NCBI RefSeq assembly: GCF_030316855.1
Contig: NZ_JASZYR010000028.1
Location: 1-36,631 of the forward strand
Length of the DNA stretch: 36,631 nucleotides
Direction of reading: 5' to 3'
Origin: Variovorax sp. J22P240
GTDB taxonomy: Bacteria; Pseudomonadota; Gammaproteobacteria; Burkholderiales; Burkholderiaceae_C
Of the stretch, positions 7,751 through 17,705 are shown piece by piece. The translations under genes were made by a program, and so were the position numbers. Under the pieces are notes generated by a model. The model did not search any database, was not told where the DNA came from, and saw only the letters and a list, made by a program, of their open reading frames with translations. The first letter of the stretch is position 1. Every line of letters begins with the position of its first letter.

Positions 7751-9220
7751 GTGCCCATTGTGAGTTCACCCATCCCGGCTTATCAGGGTTCGGTTTTCAT
7801 TAGCTATGCGCGCGCTGATGACGAGCAGCCGCCGTTCGATAAGACAACCTTAGGGTGGGTGACGTTCTTTTGCGCGAATTTGCAGTTCGAGTTATCGAAC
7901 GCGGGTGTGCACCAAGCCGAACTCTGGTTAGATCGCTACAAGATTGAGCCGACGGAGCAATTTACTTCAAAGATTGCCGACGCGCTTTCCAAGGCGGCGC
8001 TATTTGTACCAATACTTTCGCCAAATTGGGTTCAGCGCCCGTGGTGTCGCCAGGAAATTGCGAGTTTCGTAGAACTGCACAAGGATGAGGACGACAAGAT
8101 CGTGCTGGTCAAGAAGCGCGAAGCCCCGGAAGGCGACATCCCTCCACCGTTGCTTAACCGTGAGGGCTATAAGTTTTTCGTAACGGAGCCTACGGGAATT
8201 GTGCGCGAGTTCTACTGGCGAGGACTCAAGGACGAAGCTGCCTATTTCCACGAAGTCAAGCGCATTGCTGAGTGGATCGCACAACGATTCATAGTGCGCA
8301 GCAGCGACAGCGACAGCGGCAACGCGAGGATCAGCGCGGCCACCGGCACGAGCGGCACCGTCTATCTTGCCGCTCCGACCGAACAGATGCGCGATGCATG
8401 GTGGCGTCTAGCGAACGACCTGACGTCGGCCGGCTACGAAGTTCTACCAACCGACGGCAAACTGCCGAAAGAGGCGGCGGAGGCTTCGCGAACGGTTCGA
8501 GCCGCATTAGGCCGCTGTCAATTGATCGTTCACTTGATTGGGGAAGGCGAGGGGGACGCGCTGGCCGGCAGTTCGGAGACGCTGGCCAGGATGCAGCTTC
8601 GATTGGGACGCGAACACAATTCGAGTTCCAAACCGGTGCCCACCGTGCTGTGGGCGCCCAAATGGCTGCCCGACGACGCAGTTCAGAAGCGTGATCCCTT
8701 CGAGGTCCTAGCTCGCTTCGGCCCGATTTGCCCGGGCGAAGAGGTCTACGGTGAGGAAGTGACTAATCTGTCGCAATGGATGCGAAGCCGACTTCAGCCA
8801 AGTGGCGCGCTTTCGGCTGTGCCGCATAGTCGCGTCGACTTGTCTGTGATCGCTGCCTCGCCCGAGGACAATGGCGGTGTCAACCAGTTGGCTAACCGTC
8901 TGCAAGCAGCCGACGTTCGGGTGCGCCCGGTCTATGCAGGTGCCGAACCAGCGGAAGTTTTGCGTGAGCAAATCGCGCTACTGGTGTGGGGTGCGGCGGA
9001 TGGCGACGGCGTTGGCAAGATCGTCGCTGACCTGTGGGCTGCCGGAAGGCGTGCGTTTGTACTGCGCCTGCCCGGCGGAGATCTACCGGCCAAGAATTCC
9101 TTCTTTATTGAGGGCGTGATTGTCGAAGATTTGTCCGCCTTGCCAGGCGATCGCCGCTCGGCCCGGCTACTGCTCGAGCAGCTAGGGATCGCGCATGCTC
9201 CCGATGGGGCGCCGCGGTGA
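7751..9220 (+). CDS. TIR-domain protein with two further TIR-like segments; probable NADase effector
   Basis: 489 residues from GTG 7751. Residues 12-180 form a clear TIR domain: GSVFISYARADD (about 13-24), the DxW-like stretch AELWLDRYKI, and SPNWVQRPWCRQEI, where E102 stands at the position of the catalytic Glu of NAD-cleaving bacterial TIRs. Residues about 198-345 (TVYLAAPTEQMRDAWWRLAN, then LGRCQLIVHLIGEGEG) and 362-470 (VDLSVIAASPEDNGGVNQLA) read as two weaker TIR-like Rossmann segments without an obvious catalytic Glu. The stop overlaps the start of the STAND gene in a GTGA junction, so the two are translationally coupled. Inference: TIR effector fired by the partner STAND sensor, depleting NAD on infection. 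Which partner triggers it is unknown. Confidence 0.8.
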   Translation: MPIVSSPIPAYQGSVFISYARADDEQPPFDKTTLGWVTFFCANLQFELSNAGVHQAELWLDRYKIEPTEQFTSKIADALSKAALFVPILSPNWVQRPWCRQEIASFVELHKDEDDKIVLVKKREAPEGDIPPPLLNREGYKFFVTEPTGIVREFYWRGLKDEAAYFHEVKRIAEWIAQRFIVRSSDSDSGNARISAATGTSGTVYLAAPTEQMRDAWWRLANDLTSAGYEVLPTDGKLPKEAAEASRTVRAALGRCQLIVHLIGEGEGDALAGSSETLARMQLRLGREHNSSSKPVPTVLWAPKWLPDDAVQKRDPFEVLARFGPICPGEEVYGEEVTNLSQWMRSRLQPSGALSAVPHSRVDLSVIAASPEDNGGVNQLANRLQAADVRVRPVYAGAEPAEVLREQIALLVWGAADGDGVGKIVADLWAAGRRAFVLRLPGGDLPAKNSFFIEGVIVEDLSALPGDRRSARLLLEQLGIAHAPDGAPR

Positions 9221-12200
9221 GCGAGTCCGACGCTGTTGTGCAAGCAGCCCCCTTCGTCGGGCTGCGGCCCTTCGACGCGCAGGACGAGCGCTGGTTTTTC
9301 GGTCGTGAGCGCGAAATTGAGACTTTGACGAGGAAGCTTCGACAAAGCAGTTTTACGGCTGTGGTAGGACCGTCGGGGTCCGGCAAGTCGTCGATCGTGC
9401 GCGCCGGCGCCGTACCGAAATTGCGAGCGGAGGGGTGGGTTGAAATTATCGCCAAGCCTGGATTCGCTCCGTTCGACCGTTTGGCACGCGCATTGGCTGC
9501 AGCCCGAGTTGCAACCGGCGATCCGGCCGCCCCTCTAGCCGAGGCGTTGCGGTTTAGGTATGCCTCGATGATGCGTGCGTCGGCGTATGGACTCGCGAAA
9601 ATAGCTGAAGATCTGCGGCCCGATGCGACGCATATCCTGCTGATCATTGACCAGTTCGAGGAACTATTCCGCTATGGCGATGAAGCGGTGGATGGGGCTC
9701 GGGCAGCGATGCGCGAAGAGGGCCGCGCATTTGTGGAATTGCTGCTAACAGAGGCGGCAAACCAGAAGACTCGCATCCACTGCTGCGTGACGATGCGATC
9801 AGATTTCTTCGGCAATTGCTCCGCTTATGCAGGTTTGGCCGAAGTCGTCAGCGAAGCTCAGTTCCTAGTGCCATTTCCGACACGAGACCAGCTTGAGCGA
9901 GCGATACGTCAGCCGGTGCAGTTGGCGGGAGCGAAAATTGAAGAGGCTGTTGTGCAGCGGTTGCTCGTCGATGTCGAAGAGGAGACCGATCAGTTGCCAC
10001 TCCTACAGCACACGTTGAGAAGGCTGTGGGAACGTAGCTCTGGGAATCCGCGCGAAATACGCGAGGACGACTACATCAAGGTGGGTCGAATTGCCGGATC
10101 AATAGAGAACAAGGCCGAGAGCTTGCTTGCACATCTCTGTGCGAAGAACGCCGCCGACGGGCTGTCGGTGCAACTGGCGATGAAGGTGCTGACGGATCTG
10201 GACGCCCGTGATCGCGCGACGCGGCGTCCGCAGCGGCGCAGCGAGTTGCTCGCGGTTATCACTGGCGCACCTGGCGCGGACGCACTGCTTGCGAATTCGT
10301 CGTTAAACCGAGTTCTCGACGCATTCGGAGCCGAGGACGTGAGCTTCCTCCAATTGGGAGCGGGCGATGATCCTGAAGTAGATCTCGGGCACGAAGCGCT
10401 GATACGCGGCTGGACGAAACTCGCTGGGCCCAAGCGGGATTTCACTTCCGGATGGCTCTTCGAGGATCGTGAGGATGGCGAGCGCTGGCGCGGGTATGTG
10501 CGCGACGCGCGCGAAGGCGTGCGCCTATCCGTGGCCGAGCAGCATCGCTTGAAGCGCTGGCGCAAGACTCATTCACTAAGCGACGCTTGGAGCCGCCGCT
10601 ATGGGGGCGGATGGGATGAAGTCGCACTGCTGCTTCGAAGTAGTCGCAGCAAGAGCGTCGCAACGAGCTTCGCGATATCGCTCGGAGTGTGTGCCGCGCT
10701 GCTCATCATCGGTCATCCCATCTACAGAACCATGGAGGAGGCAGCCCTGCGCAGCCAACGGCTCACGTCACTCACGCTCGCTGTGCAGGCACGTGACAAG
10801 GCCGAAGCTGGGGATGCTCGCACTGGCGCATTGCTTGCGAGGAAGGCGCTGCCTTTCGCAGATCCGGACGATCCGCACTACACAGCGACCGCCGAAACAG
10901 CGCTGTTCGATGCGCTCGCTCGGCCGCTGGAATTCATTCGGCTGGTAGGGCATCAGGGAGCCGTGAACAGCGTCGCATTCTCTCCGGATGGAACACGCGT
11001 TGTTTCTGCTTCCGACGACAGGACGCTCCGGTTATGGAATGCCGCCACGGGGGGACCTATCGGAGAGCCGCTCAGTGCGGATCGGGAAGGTATTACATGC
11101 GCTGCATTCTCTCCGGATGGGACGCGCATCGTGTCGGCTTCGTACGGAGGAAGTCTGCGGCTATGGGACGCTGTCGAGGGGCGGCTTGTTGAGGAGTTGC
11201 CCAGCGGTCATGAGGGAACTGTGAACAGCGTTGCATTCTCTCCGGATGGAACGCGCATCGTTTCGGCTTCGAACGACAGGACGCTACGGCTTTGGGATGC
11301 CGCCACGGGGCGGCCTGTCGGGGCACCCCTCACAGGACACGAAGCATCTGTGAAGAGCGCCGCATTTTCTCCGGATGGGAAAGCAATCATCTCTGTGTCA
11401 TCTGATGGAACCGCGCGCCTTTGGGAATACTCAGCGGTCCCGCGTGTAATCCGCACGATGTATTTGACCGACGCGCAGGTCGGCAAGTCACGTCAGGACG
11501 TAGACTTGGACGAGTCGTTCGCCCTGGCCAATCGCCCCAGGAAGCAAGTTGCGGTCGACCTACAGCTGGAGGTAGGGCCCATCAGCGCGGCCTTTTCACC
11601 TGACAGTAAGACGATCGTGTTCGGTTTCTCCGATAACTCGGTGAGGCTAGTGGACACATCTGGCCTGGCGATCGGCGATCCGATGCAAGGGCACAAAGGT
11701 CGGGTGCGCGCGGTGGCTTTCGCACCCGACGGGCAGCGCATTTTTTCGGGCTCGTCGGACAACACCGTGCGTGTCTGGGATTTCTCAACTCGGGCGCCGA
11801 TCGGCGTGGCACTGACAGCTCATAAAGGAGAACTCACTGCCGTTGTGCTTTCTCCCGACGGTACGCGCCTCGCGTCGGCCTCCGAGGACGGTACCGTGCG
11901 CCTTTGGGCTCTCGGCGGTGTCAAACCCCGCGGCCTCCCGTTGACTGCGCGCCAGCAGGGCGTCTTCATCGGTTCCTGGTCGCCGGACGGCCAGCGCATC
12001 GTATCGGCGGGTTCAGACGGGACTCTGCGCGTGTGGGATGCGGCGACCTTGGCGCCGATTGGCGAGCCATTTCGCGGGCATACCGGAGCCGCGTATTTCG
12101 CGGCGTTTTCCCCTGATGGGAAGCGCATCGTCTCGGCTTCCGAGGATCGGACTGTAAGGCTGTGGGATGCGAGCAACGGGCATTTGATCGGGAAACCCCT

Positions 12201-13023
12201 CGAACATGCCGGGGGCGTCGTCTATGCGTCTTTCTCCCCCGACGGCAGATTCCTCATCTCGGCGTCTAGCGACAAGACACTCAGGATATGGGATGCGACC
12301 ACCCGCCGGCCGATTGGCAAACCGCTAGAGGGCCACGAAGGAGAGGTCAAGACCGCCGAGTTTTCGCCTGACGGCACAAAAATCGTGTCTTCTTCCTACG
12401 ATAAGACAGTGCGCTTGTGGGACGCCCGCACCGGAGCGGCGATCGGCAAGCCGTTCGAGGGTCATACTGATCAAGTAATTGGCGCGTTTTTTTTGCCTGA
12501 CGGCAAACGCGTCATATCCGCTGCAGAAGACAAGACGCTTCGCCTTTGGGACGTCGCGACCGGAAAACAGATCGGGCGACCCTGGCGCGGGCATACAAAC
12601 TCCGTTTGGTTTGCTGCGGTTTCGCGGGACGGTCGACGGGTCATTTCTGCTTCGAGCGATTCAACGTTGCGAATTTGGGACGTGGCGACGGGACAGCAGA
12701 TCGGCGAACCGCTCGTCGGCCACACAAGTGCAGTGAGGGGCGTGTCACTCTCTCCGGATGGGACAGTCATGATTTCAGCCTCGTTCGATGACACACTCAG
12801 GCGCTGGGATGCGCCGTCGGCCGATCGGCGTCGTGCCTTGAGCGAAGCCGATAAGCTGTGTCCCTTTTCGGTTGATGAGGCCACGGCGCTTGGACTCGTC
12901 GATCCACGTTTCCCGGCTTTGGCCAACGAGCGCCCTGCTGAACGGACTGGCTGCTTGCTTGGGACAACAGTTGTCGAAACCAATCGCACAGCGCGAAGGG
13001 TCAGACCCGGCACGGTTCGATGA
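9217..13023 (+). CDS. STAND (nSTAND1-type) NTPase with 14 WD40 repeats
   Basis: 1268 residues from GTG 9217, which overlaps the TIR gene stop by four bases. PFVGLRPFDAQDERWFFGRE (residues 12-31) is the usual lead-in of nSTAND1 proteins. Walker A is GPSGSGKS (51-58) and Walker B is LLIIDQFEELF (141-151). DLGHEALIRGW (about 390-400) is the conserved winged-helix motif. A hydrophobic segment at about 481-502 (SFAISLGVCAALLIIG) may cross or touch the membrane. From about residue 577 to 1200 fourteen WD40 repeats (GHxxxVxxxxFSPDGxxIxSAS.DxTxRLWD) can be counted, enough for two seven-bladed propellers. STAND proteins oligomerise on ligand binding and activate a fused or partner effector; here the effector is presumably the TIR protein. 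No frameshift or missing catalytic residue is seen. Confidence 0.88.
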   Translation: MSESDAVVQAAPFVGLRPFDAQDERWFFGREREIETLTRKLRQSSFTAVVGPSGSGKSSIVRAGAVPKLRAEGWVEIIAKPGFAPFDRLARALAAARVATGDPAAPLAEALRFRYASMMRASAYGLAKIAEDLRPDATHILLIIDQFEELFRYGDEAVDGARAAMREEGRAFVELLLTEAANQKTRIHCCVTMRSDFFGNCSAYAGLAEVVSEAQFLVPFPTRDQLERAIRQPVQLAGAKIEEAVVQRLLVDVEEETDQLPLLQHTLRRLWERSSGNPREIREDDYIKVGRIAGSIENKAESLLAHLCAKNAADGLSVQLAMKVLTDLDARDRATRRPQRRSELLAVITGAPGADALLANSSLNRVLDAFGAEDVSFLQLGAGDDPEVDLGHEALIRGWTKLAGPKRDFTSGWLFEDREDGERWRGYVRDAREGVRLSVAEQHRLKRWRKTHSLSDAWSRRYGGGWDEVALLLRSSRSKSVATSFAISLGVCAALLIIGHPIYRTMEEAALRSQRLTSLTLAVQARDKAEAGDARTGALLARKALPFADPDDPHYTATAETALFDALARPLEFIRLVGHQGAVNSVAFSPDGTRVVSASDDRTLRLWNAATGGPIGEPLSADREGITCAAFSPDGTRIVSASYGGSLRLWDAVEGRLVEELPSGHEGTVNSVAFSPDGTRIVSASNDRTLRLWDAATGRPVGAPLTGHEASVKSAAFSPDGKAIISVSSDGTARLWEYSAVPRVIRTMYLTDAQVGKSRQDVDLDESFALANRPRKQVAVDLQLEVGPISAAFSPDSKTIVFGFSDNSVRLVDTSGLAIGDPMQGHKGRVRAVAFAPDGQRIFSGSSDNTVRVWDFSTRAPIGVALTAHKGELTAVVLSPDGTRLASASEDGTVRLWALGGVKPRGLPLTARQQGVFIGSWSPDGQRIVSAGSDGTLRVWDAATLAPIGEPFRGHTGAAYFAAFSPDGKRIVSASEDRTVRLWDASNGHLIGKPLEHAGGVVYASFSPDGRFLISASSDKTLRIWDATTRRPIGKPLEGHEGEVKTAEFSPDGTKIVSSSYDKTVRLWDARTGAAIGKPFEGHTDQVIGAFFLPDGKRVISAAEDKTLRLWDVATGKQIGRPWRGHTNSVWFAAVSRDGRRVISASSDSTLRIWDVATGQQIGEPLVGHTSAVRGVSLSPDGTVMISASFDDTLRRWDAPSADRRRALSEADKLCPFSVDEATALGLVDPRFPALANERPAERTGCLLGTTVVETNRTARRVRPGTVR

Positions 13024-13152
13024 CTGCGTCATCGTCATTGCCGATCTATTGCAGCAGCGCGGCACGGGAGCGAGATTTCGGCCGGTGGATGTTCAGGGCG
13101 GCAATCGCTTCTATGAGGGCTGGAATGTCAAGGCCTTCAAGGCGGCCGATTG

Positions 13153-13191
13153 GGGGTGATCTCGGTTTTCGTGCATTTTGTGGCGCTTTGG
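13153..13191 (+). repeat. Left inverted repeat of a decayed Tn3-family element
   Basis: GGGGTGATCTCGGTTTTCGT at 13153 continues as gcattttgtggcgctttggtcc. This matches the pattern of the Tn3-type ends at 14019 and 31818 (GGGGT..TCG..CTTTTCGTGCA, then a G-rich CTTTG.TCC stretch). It lies 124 bases before a transposase start fragment, the spacing seen in the other elements. Confidence 0.65.
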
Positions 13192-13276
13192 TCCCAGGGC
13201 ACCGCCGACAGGCGCAGAATTTCGGCCCGGCGCTGCTGGCCATACCGGCGCTTGGCAAGAACCGCCAGAGGGCCAC

Positions 13277-13435
13277 GTGTCCAAATTCCACTTGCGTTTC
13301 GTCGGCGCCGATCACCTGCCCCGGACACTCTCCGAGTTCGACGTTGCGCGGTTCTTTCACCTTGCTCCGGTTGACGCCCAGGCCATCAGCGAGCGATTTC
13401 GGGCAGACCGGCGACTCGGCGTCCGTAGAAGAAAG
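13277..13435 (+). pseudogene. tnpA: Tn3-family transposase, N-terminal fragment
   Basis: GTG 13277 opens SKFHLRFVGADHLPRTLSEF, then DVARFFHLAPVDAQAISERF and RADRRLG. This aligns residue for residue with the starts of the Tn3-family transposases at 14179 and 31972 (LRFVGQEALPSRLSEFD; YRFVGLETLPGRLTDFD). At about 13424 the gene is interrupted by the end of a different transposon and stops at 13435. Nothing beyond about 50 residues is left. Confidence 0.7.
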
Positions 13436-13570
13436 TAAATCCGGTACCGGCCACGCGCACCGATTGCCTCTGGCGGCTGCTCTCATAGTCACAGATTTAC
13501 CGTCACAGGAAAGAAAGTAAATGAGGTACTTCGCAACCGTGCGAAGTAAATTCGATACTTCGCGAATCCA
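13424..13570 (+). repeat. End of a TnsA-type (Tn7/Tn402-like) transposon, copy 1
   Basis: From ccgtagaagaaagtaaatcc (13425) to 13570 the sequence is nearly the same as 21272-21419. It holds repeated agtaaat..ggtac motifs, a gtcac-agatttacc-gtcac motif (13490-13506) and a partial palindrome cgaagtaaattcgatacttc. Multiple short repeats at an end are typical binding sites for TnsB/TniA-type transposases. It abuts the broken transposase to its left. Confidence 0.6.
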
Positions 13571-13930
13571 ATGCGTCGAGGACTGCGTAAGGTGTTGAAT
13601 CATGAGGAGTTTCGCGCCGCCCTTCTCGACGCCCTGAACGCACCATGCCCACGAGGTTCATCCCCAAACTGGGCAGGCGGGTCCGACTGTTCAATCGGTC
13701 GACACTCGATCAGGTGGCTTCGCCTGGAAGCCCATCCGGCGCTGCTACGCCCCTGCAAACGCCCTGTTCGCTTGCGTTCTGCTCCCAAGTCTCGGCTCGT
13801 TGATTCTGGGTCCAGCGCGACGATGGCGAACAGTTGCGACTCGTCGATGATGGTCAGGATGAACTCGCCCCCAACAAAAGGTGCGCGCGACTTGGACGAT
13901 TCCGGAACAGCGGTGTCACATTTACGTTCC
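13571..13930 (+). pseudogene. TnsA-like endonuclease, decayed (copy 1)
   Basis: ATG 13571 opens MRRGLRKVLNHEEFRAALLD, identical in style to the copy at 21420. The protein is then recoverable only by changing frame: FIPKLGRRVRLFNRS, WLRLEAHPALLRPC, RPVRLRSAPKSRLVD, FWVQRDDGEQLRLVDDGQ (with indels between). TnsA-type proteins are restriction-endonuclease-like subunits that cut the 5' ends in Tn7-like transposition, and this core (a residue position in a hydrophobic strand, a first P/V turn, DFWV...) fits that fold. Several frameshifts make it dead. The body of the transposon beyond this point has been lost to the Tn3 element at 14019. The family assignment is from remembered similarity and is moderate. 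Confidence 0.45.
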
Positions 13931-14018
13931 AAAGTGGCCAACCCTTGCTGGATGCGGCTTCGCGGCGCACAAGGCTCTTCAGACCACGTGCAGTCACACT
14001 TTTACCGTCACGTTTGGA

Positions 14019-17000
14019 GGGGTTGTCGTACTTTTCGTGCAGATCGGTGCGCTTTTGTTTGCAAGCCCGGCATCCATGCGGGCATGCAGGTTTCGTTGGA
14101 TGGCGCCGGTGATAGACGCGCCCCGCCTTGCCAGAGACCGAGCCGGTACATTGGCTGCCCCGCGTTCTGGAGCCGGCCATGTCTTCGTTTGCCCTGCGTT
14201 TCGTCGGCCAGGAGGCCCTCCCGTCCCGGCTGAGCGAGTTTGACCGTGAGCAGCTCTTCGAGCTCGGGTCGGCAGACGTTGAAGCGATCACGCAGCAGTT
14301 TCGAGTCGGCCATCGCCTGCCCGCTGCCTTGATGGTGCTGTTCATGCGCGCTACCGGTAGACCGCTCGACGGCTTCAACGTCTTGCCGCGCAACCTGCTG
14401 CGGCGCACGGCCGAGCTGTTGGGAATCTCCTCGCCATCCATTGCAACTCTGCGCTCCATCTACGGACGCAGCCAGACACTTTTCAAGCACCAGCTTTGGG
14501 CCAAGAGATACCTCGGTCTTCGAGATCTTGAGCAAGGTGATGAGATCCAACTGACCGATGCGCTTCGCATTCACGCCCAGGAGGCTACTCACCCCGACGA
14601 TCTGGTACGGTCGGCCTGCCAGTGGCTGTACACCCGCCGGATCGTGATTCCCGGGCCGCGCCGCCTCAAGGACTGGGCCCGCGACGCGTTAGCCACCATC
14701 GAGGCGAGCGTCCTCGCCCATGTCAGCGCCGCTGTTCCGGTCGCGAGGGCGCGCGAACTGAGCGCCCTCGCCTACTGCATTCGGCCCGAGACGGATTCCA
14801 CCCACCTGGAGTGGCTGAAGACGCCCCCGCGGCGACATGGACCGGCAAGCCTGGCCGAAACTCTGGAGAAGGTGCGCTTTCTCAAGGCGCTCGGAGCCGA
14901 CACCTGGGACCTGAGCAGCGTGACGCTGGCCAAGCAGCAGGCGTACGCCAGGCAGGTGCAGTCGCGGCGCCCGGCAAAGACGCGCGAGATCAACCCATCG
15001 CGGCAGATGATCGAGTTGGTGTGCTTTCTGCGGATCACGCTTCTTGAACTCACCGATGTGGCGCTGCTTCAATCGAGCCGACGCAGCCAGCAACTGTTTC
15101 GCGAAGCTGCCAATCGCGCCCAGGCAAGCCGCGCACGCGCCACGACAGGTCTGCTCAGGCAAGCGGCGCAGGCCAGCGCCATCCTTCACGATGAGGCCAG
15201 GACCTGGCAGGACCGCGTCCTGCAGGCTCGGCAGTTGCTCGCCGAGTTCAGCGGCGTGACCACCGGTAGCTTCGTTTCGCAAGTTCGCAAGGCTCTGGCA
15301 GGACGTCCAGCGGGTACATGCCTGCCTGACATCGCTCAAGGATCTGGCATTCGGCGGCCGCAAGGGCGACCGTGGTTTCCAGCAGTGGAAGGCGTGGAGT
15401 GCGTTGCAGGAACGCAGTGCTGCCGAAATTCCCGAAGGCGTGCAGCTTCCGGAAGTGGGTGCCGCTTGGCACGGTCTCGTCCACGATCTGGACCCCCGCT
15501 CGAGCCTTCGGGCTTTGGAAGCCTGCACGCTGATGTCGCTGCGAAAGAGCCTTCGTCGCGGCAGCGTCTGGATCGATCACTCACTGAGCCATCGCGAGCG
15601 CGACCAGATGCTGATTCCTCCAGCCCATTGGGAATCGCAACGTGAGCAGCACGTCGACCTCCTGGGGATGCCCAAGTCACCCCGGGAGTTCCTGGAGCCG
15701 TTATTGGCCAACCTGGTCGCGGGCAGTGCAGCGGTTTGCGATGCGCTGGACCGGGGCAAGGTCGAGATCAGCGCCGACGGCATGCTGCGCCTGCCCGCCA
15801 TCGACGCCCTCCCCGAGAAGAGTGAACCGGTGCGCACGCGCGAGACCGTCTACAAGCTCATCGGCAACGTCCAGTTCCCCGATCTGCTGATGCAAGTGGA
15901 CGCGGCGACCAACTTCAGCGATGCCTTGCTCGGGCACCGGGCGCAGACTGCGGATGAGCTCGTTGGGTTGTATGGCGCTTTGCTGGCGCACGGCACCGAC
16001 ATCGACGCCAAAGGGGTCGCCTCGATGATCCCGGGTCTGGAGCCAAGCCAGATCTCCGTGGCGATGCGAGCCCTGGAAGGCAGCGGCCGGCTGCGGCGCG
16101 CCAACGAACGTGTCGCGCAGTTCCAGCGCCAGATCCCGATTGCTGCCTTTTGGGGTGATGGTGACAAGGCGTCGGCCGACATGATGTCGCTGGACGCGTC
16201 ACGCCACCTCTGGAACGCCCGGGTCGATCCGCGCCGGCGCACCTACGCCGCCGGCCTTTACACACACGTGCGTGACCGATGGGGCATCGTCTATGACCAG
16301 CCCATCGTGCTCAACGAACGCCAGGCTGGTGTCGCTATCGAGGGTGTCGAGACAAACAACCGCGGCGAGGACCTCTTGCGGCTATCGCTGGTGGCGGTAG
16401 ATACCCATGGGTACACGAATCCGGCGATGGCCATCGCCAAGCTGCTGGGCTTTGACCTGTGTCCGCGCCTGCGTGACTTGGCGGAGCGAAAGCTGCACCT
16501 GCCGCGCGTCTTCAGGGTCCCGGAAGGCCTCGAAGCAGTCACCGTGAGGAGCGTCTCGCTCAGCGCCATCGAGCGCGGCTGGGACGAGCTCCTTCGTTTG
16601 GCGGCGTCCATTCGATCCGGGCGCGTGTCAGCCACTCTGGCCCTGCAGCGCTTCGGATCGGCTGCGCAAGGTGACCCCCTGCATCGAGCAGCTGAACATC
16701 TGGGACGACTGCTGCGCACCGTGTTCCTGTGCGACTACATCGCCATCGAGGACTTCCGGCGCGAGATCCACACGCTACTGAACCGGGGCGAATCGGTGCA
16801 TCAGCTCCAGCGTGCGGTGTACAGCGGCAAGGTTGCGCCGGAGCGCGGCCGGCGGCGCGACGAAATGCTGGCGATCTCCGGCTCGCACGCACTGCTGACG
16901 AACATCGTGCTGGCGTGGAACACGAGCCGGATGCACGAGGTTGTCGAAAGGCTGAAACGCGAGGGAACCCGCATCGAGGATGAGTGGTTGCGCCGCATCG

Positions 17001-17289
17001 GACCGGCACATTTTTCGCACATCAACTTTCGCGGCACGATGAAGTTCAACGTCGAGAGGTACGCCGACACGCTTGTTCAGCGGCGACCCGATACAAGGAA
17101 CGCGGCTTCGTCGCGCTGATAGCGTCTGGCGCGAACAGGCACAAGTGCCCTCCCCTCTCGACAGACCAAACGCACCTTTCTGCACGTTAAACACGACGCC
17201 GCGCGAAAACGCGCGCTTCGCAAGTTGTTGTTTGAAAAGGACTTTTTGGAGCAAAGCGCACCGATTTGCACGAAAAGTACGACAACCCC
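14019..17289 (+). mobile_element. Tn3-family element of 3.27 kb with transposase only
   Basis: Left end GGGGTTGTCGTACTTTTCGT (14019 onward), continuing gcagatcggtgcgcttt. The right end, read in reverse complement from 17289, is the same for about 37 bases with one mismatch (gcaaatcggtgcgcttt). Between them lies a single transposase gene; there is no resolvase or passenger gene, so it resembles an insertion-sequence-like Tn3 member. The five bases flanking it (ttgga on the left, ggcgt on the right) do not match, so there is no target duplication. Either it landed by a rearrangement or one flank was later exchanged. Confidence 0.85.
14179..17119 (+). pseudogene. tnpA: Tn3-family transposase TnpA, single frameshift
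   Basis: About 980 residues when the frame is repaired. ATG 14179 begins SSFALRFVGQEALPSRLSEF, the DUF4158 N-terminal domain. The frame breaks at about 15303: SFVSQVRKALAG is followed, one base off, by VQRVHACLTSLKDLAFGGRK. The catalytic half then reads on to TGA 17119 with the Tn3 DDE triad: D in FWGDGDKASADMM, D in VAVDTHGYTNPA, and E in LLNRGESVHQL, then RRDEMLAISGSHALL and the usual LAWNT motif. One missing base is the only visible lesion. A sequencing error or a recent mutation is equally plausible, because the rest is well conserved. Confidence 0.85.
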
Positions 17290-17596
17290 GGCGTGCGGCG
17301 AGCGAGAGCGGCGAAGCGCCGGCTGCCCTAGTCAATCTCACCGCAAGCTCCGAGCTGATGGTTCGGGGCGGCCAAGTGCGCACCGACCTCGGGTTCGTTG
17401 CCGAGCACCGGCTCACACAGGCTGGGCCCGCGCTATGCGCATTGACTCGTCTTCTCGGGGGGGTCCAACGACGCAAGTCCATCCTTCGGCGCATTCCTTC
17501 GATGCCAGGCGTTCGAACGGCACGCAGGATTCGCGCATCGTTGATCTCGAAGTCCTCGGGCATGCCGAGACTCCTCGCGAACAGATCATTGCTCAT
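17290..17596 (-). pseudogene. Unrecognised gene fragment cut by the Tn3 element
   Basis: ATG 17596 opens MSNDLFARSLGMPEDFEIND, ARILRAVRTPGIEGMRRRMD, LRRWTPP, after which a C-run (about 17456-17461) may hide a frameshift. The open frame then runs straight into the inverted repeat of the Tn3 element at 17289. The sequence has a natural-looking amino-acid composition but no family I recognise. It is probably the 5' end of a gene truncated by the transposon. The rest of 17290-17705 shows nothing else. Confidence 0.35.
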
Positions 17597-17705
17597 CGGC
17601 GCTAACGAAGCTCAGCTGATGGACCTCGCTGTTGTGGGGGTAGTCACTCCAGATTACTTCCTGTAGCCTTCGGCTTCCCTCGGGTACGGTATCAAGGAGT
17701 GGTGC

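Noticed and set aside
14019..17289. Composite transposon carrying the TIR/STAND genes between Tn3 ends
   Set aside because: The ends at 13153 and 14019 are both left ends in the same orientation and both lie downstream of the STAND gene; no partner end lies upstream of 7751.
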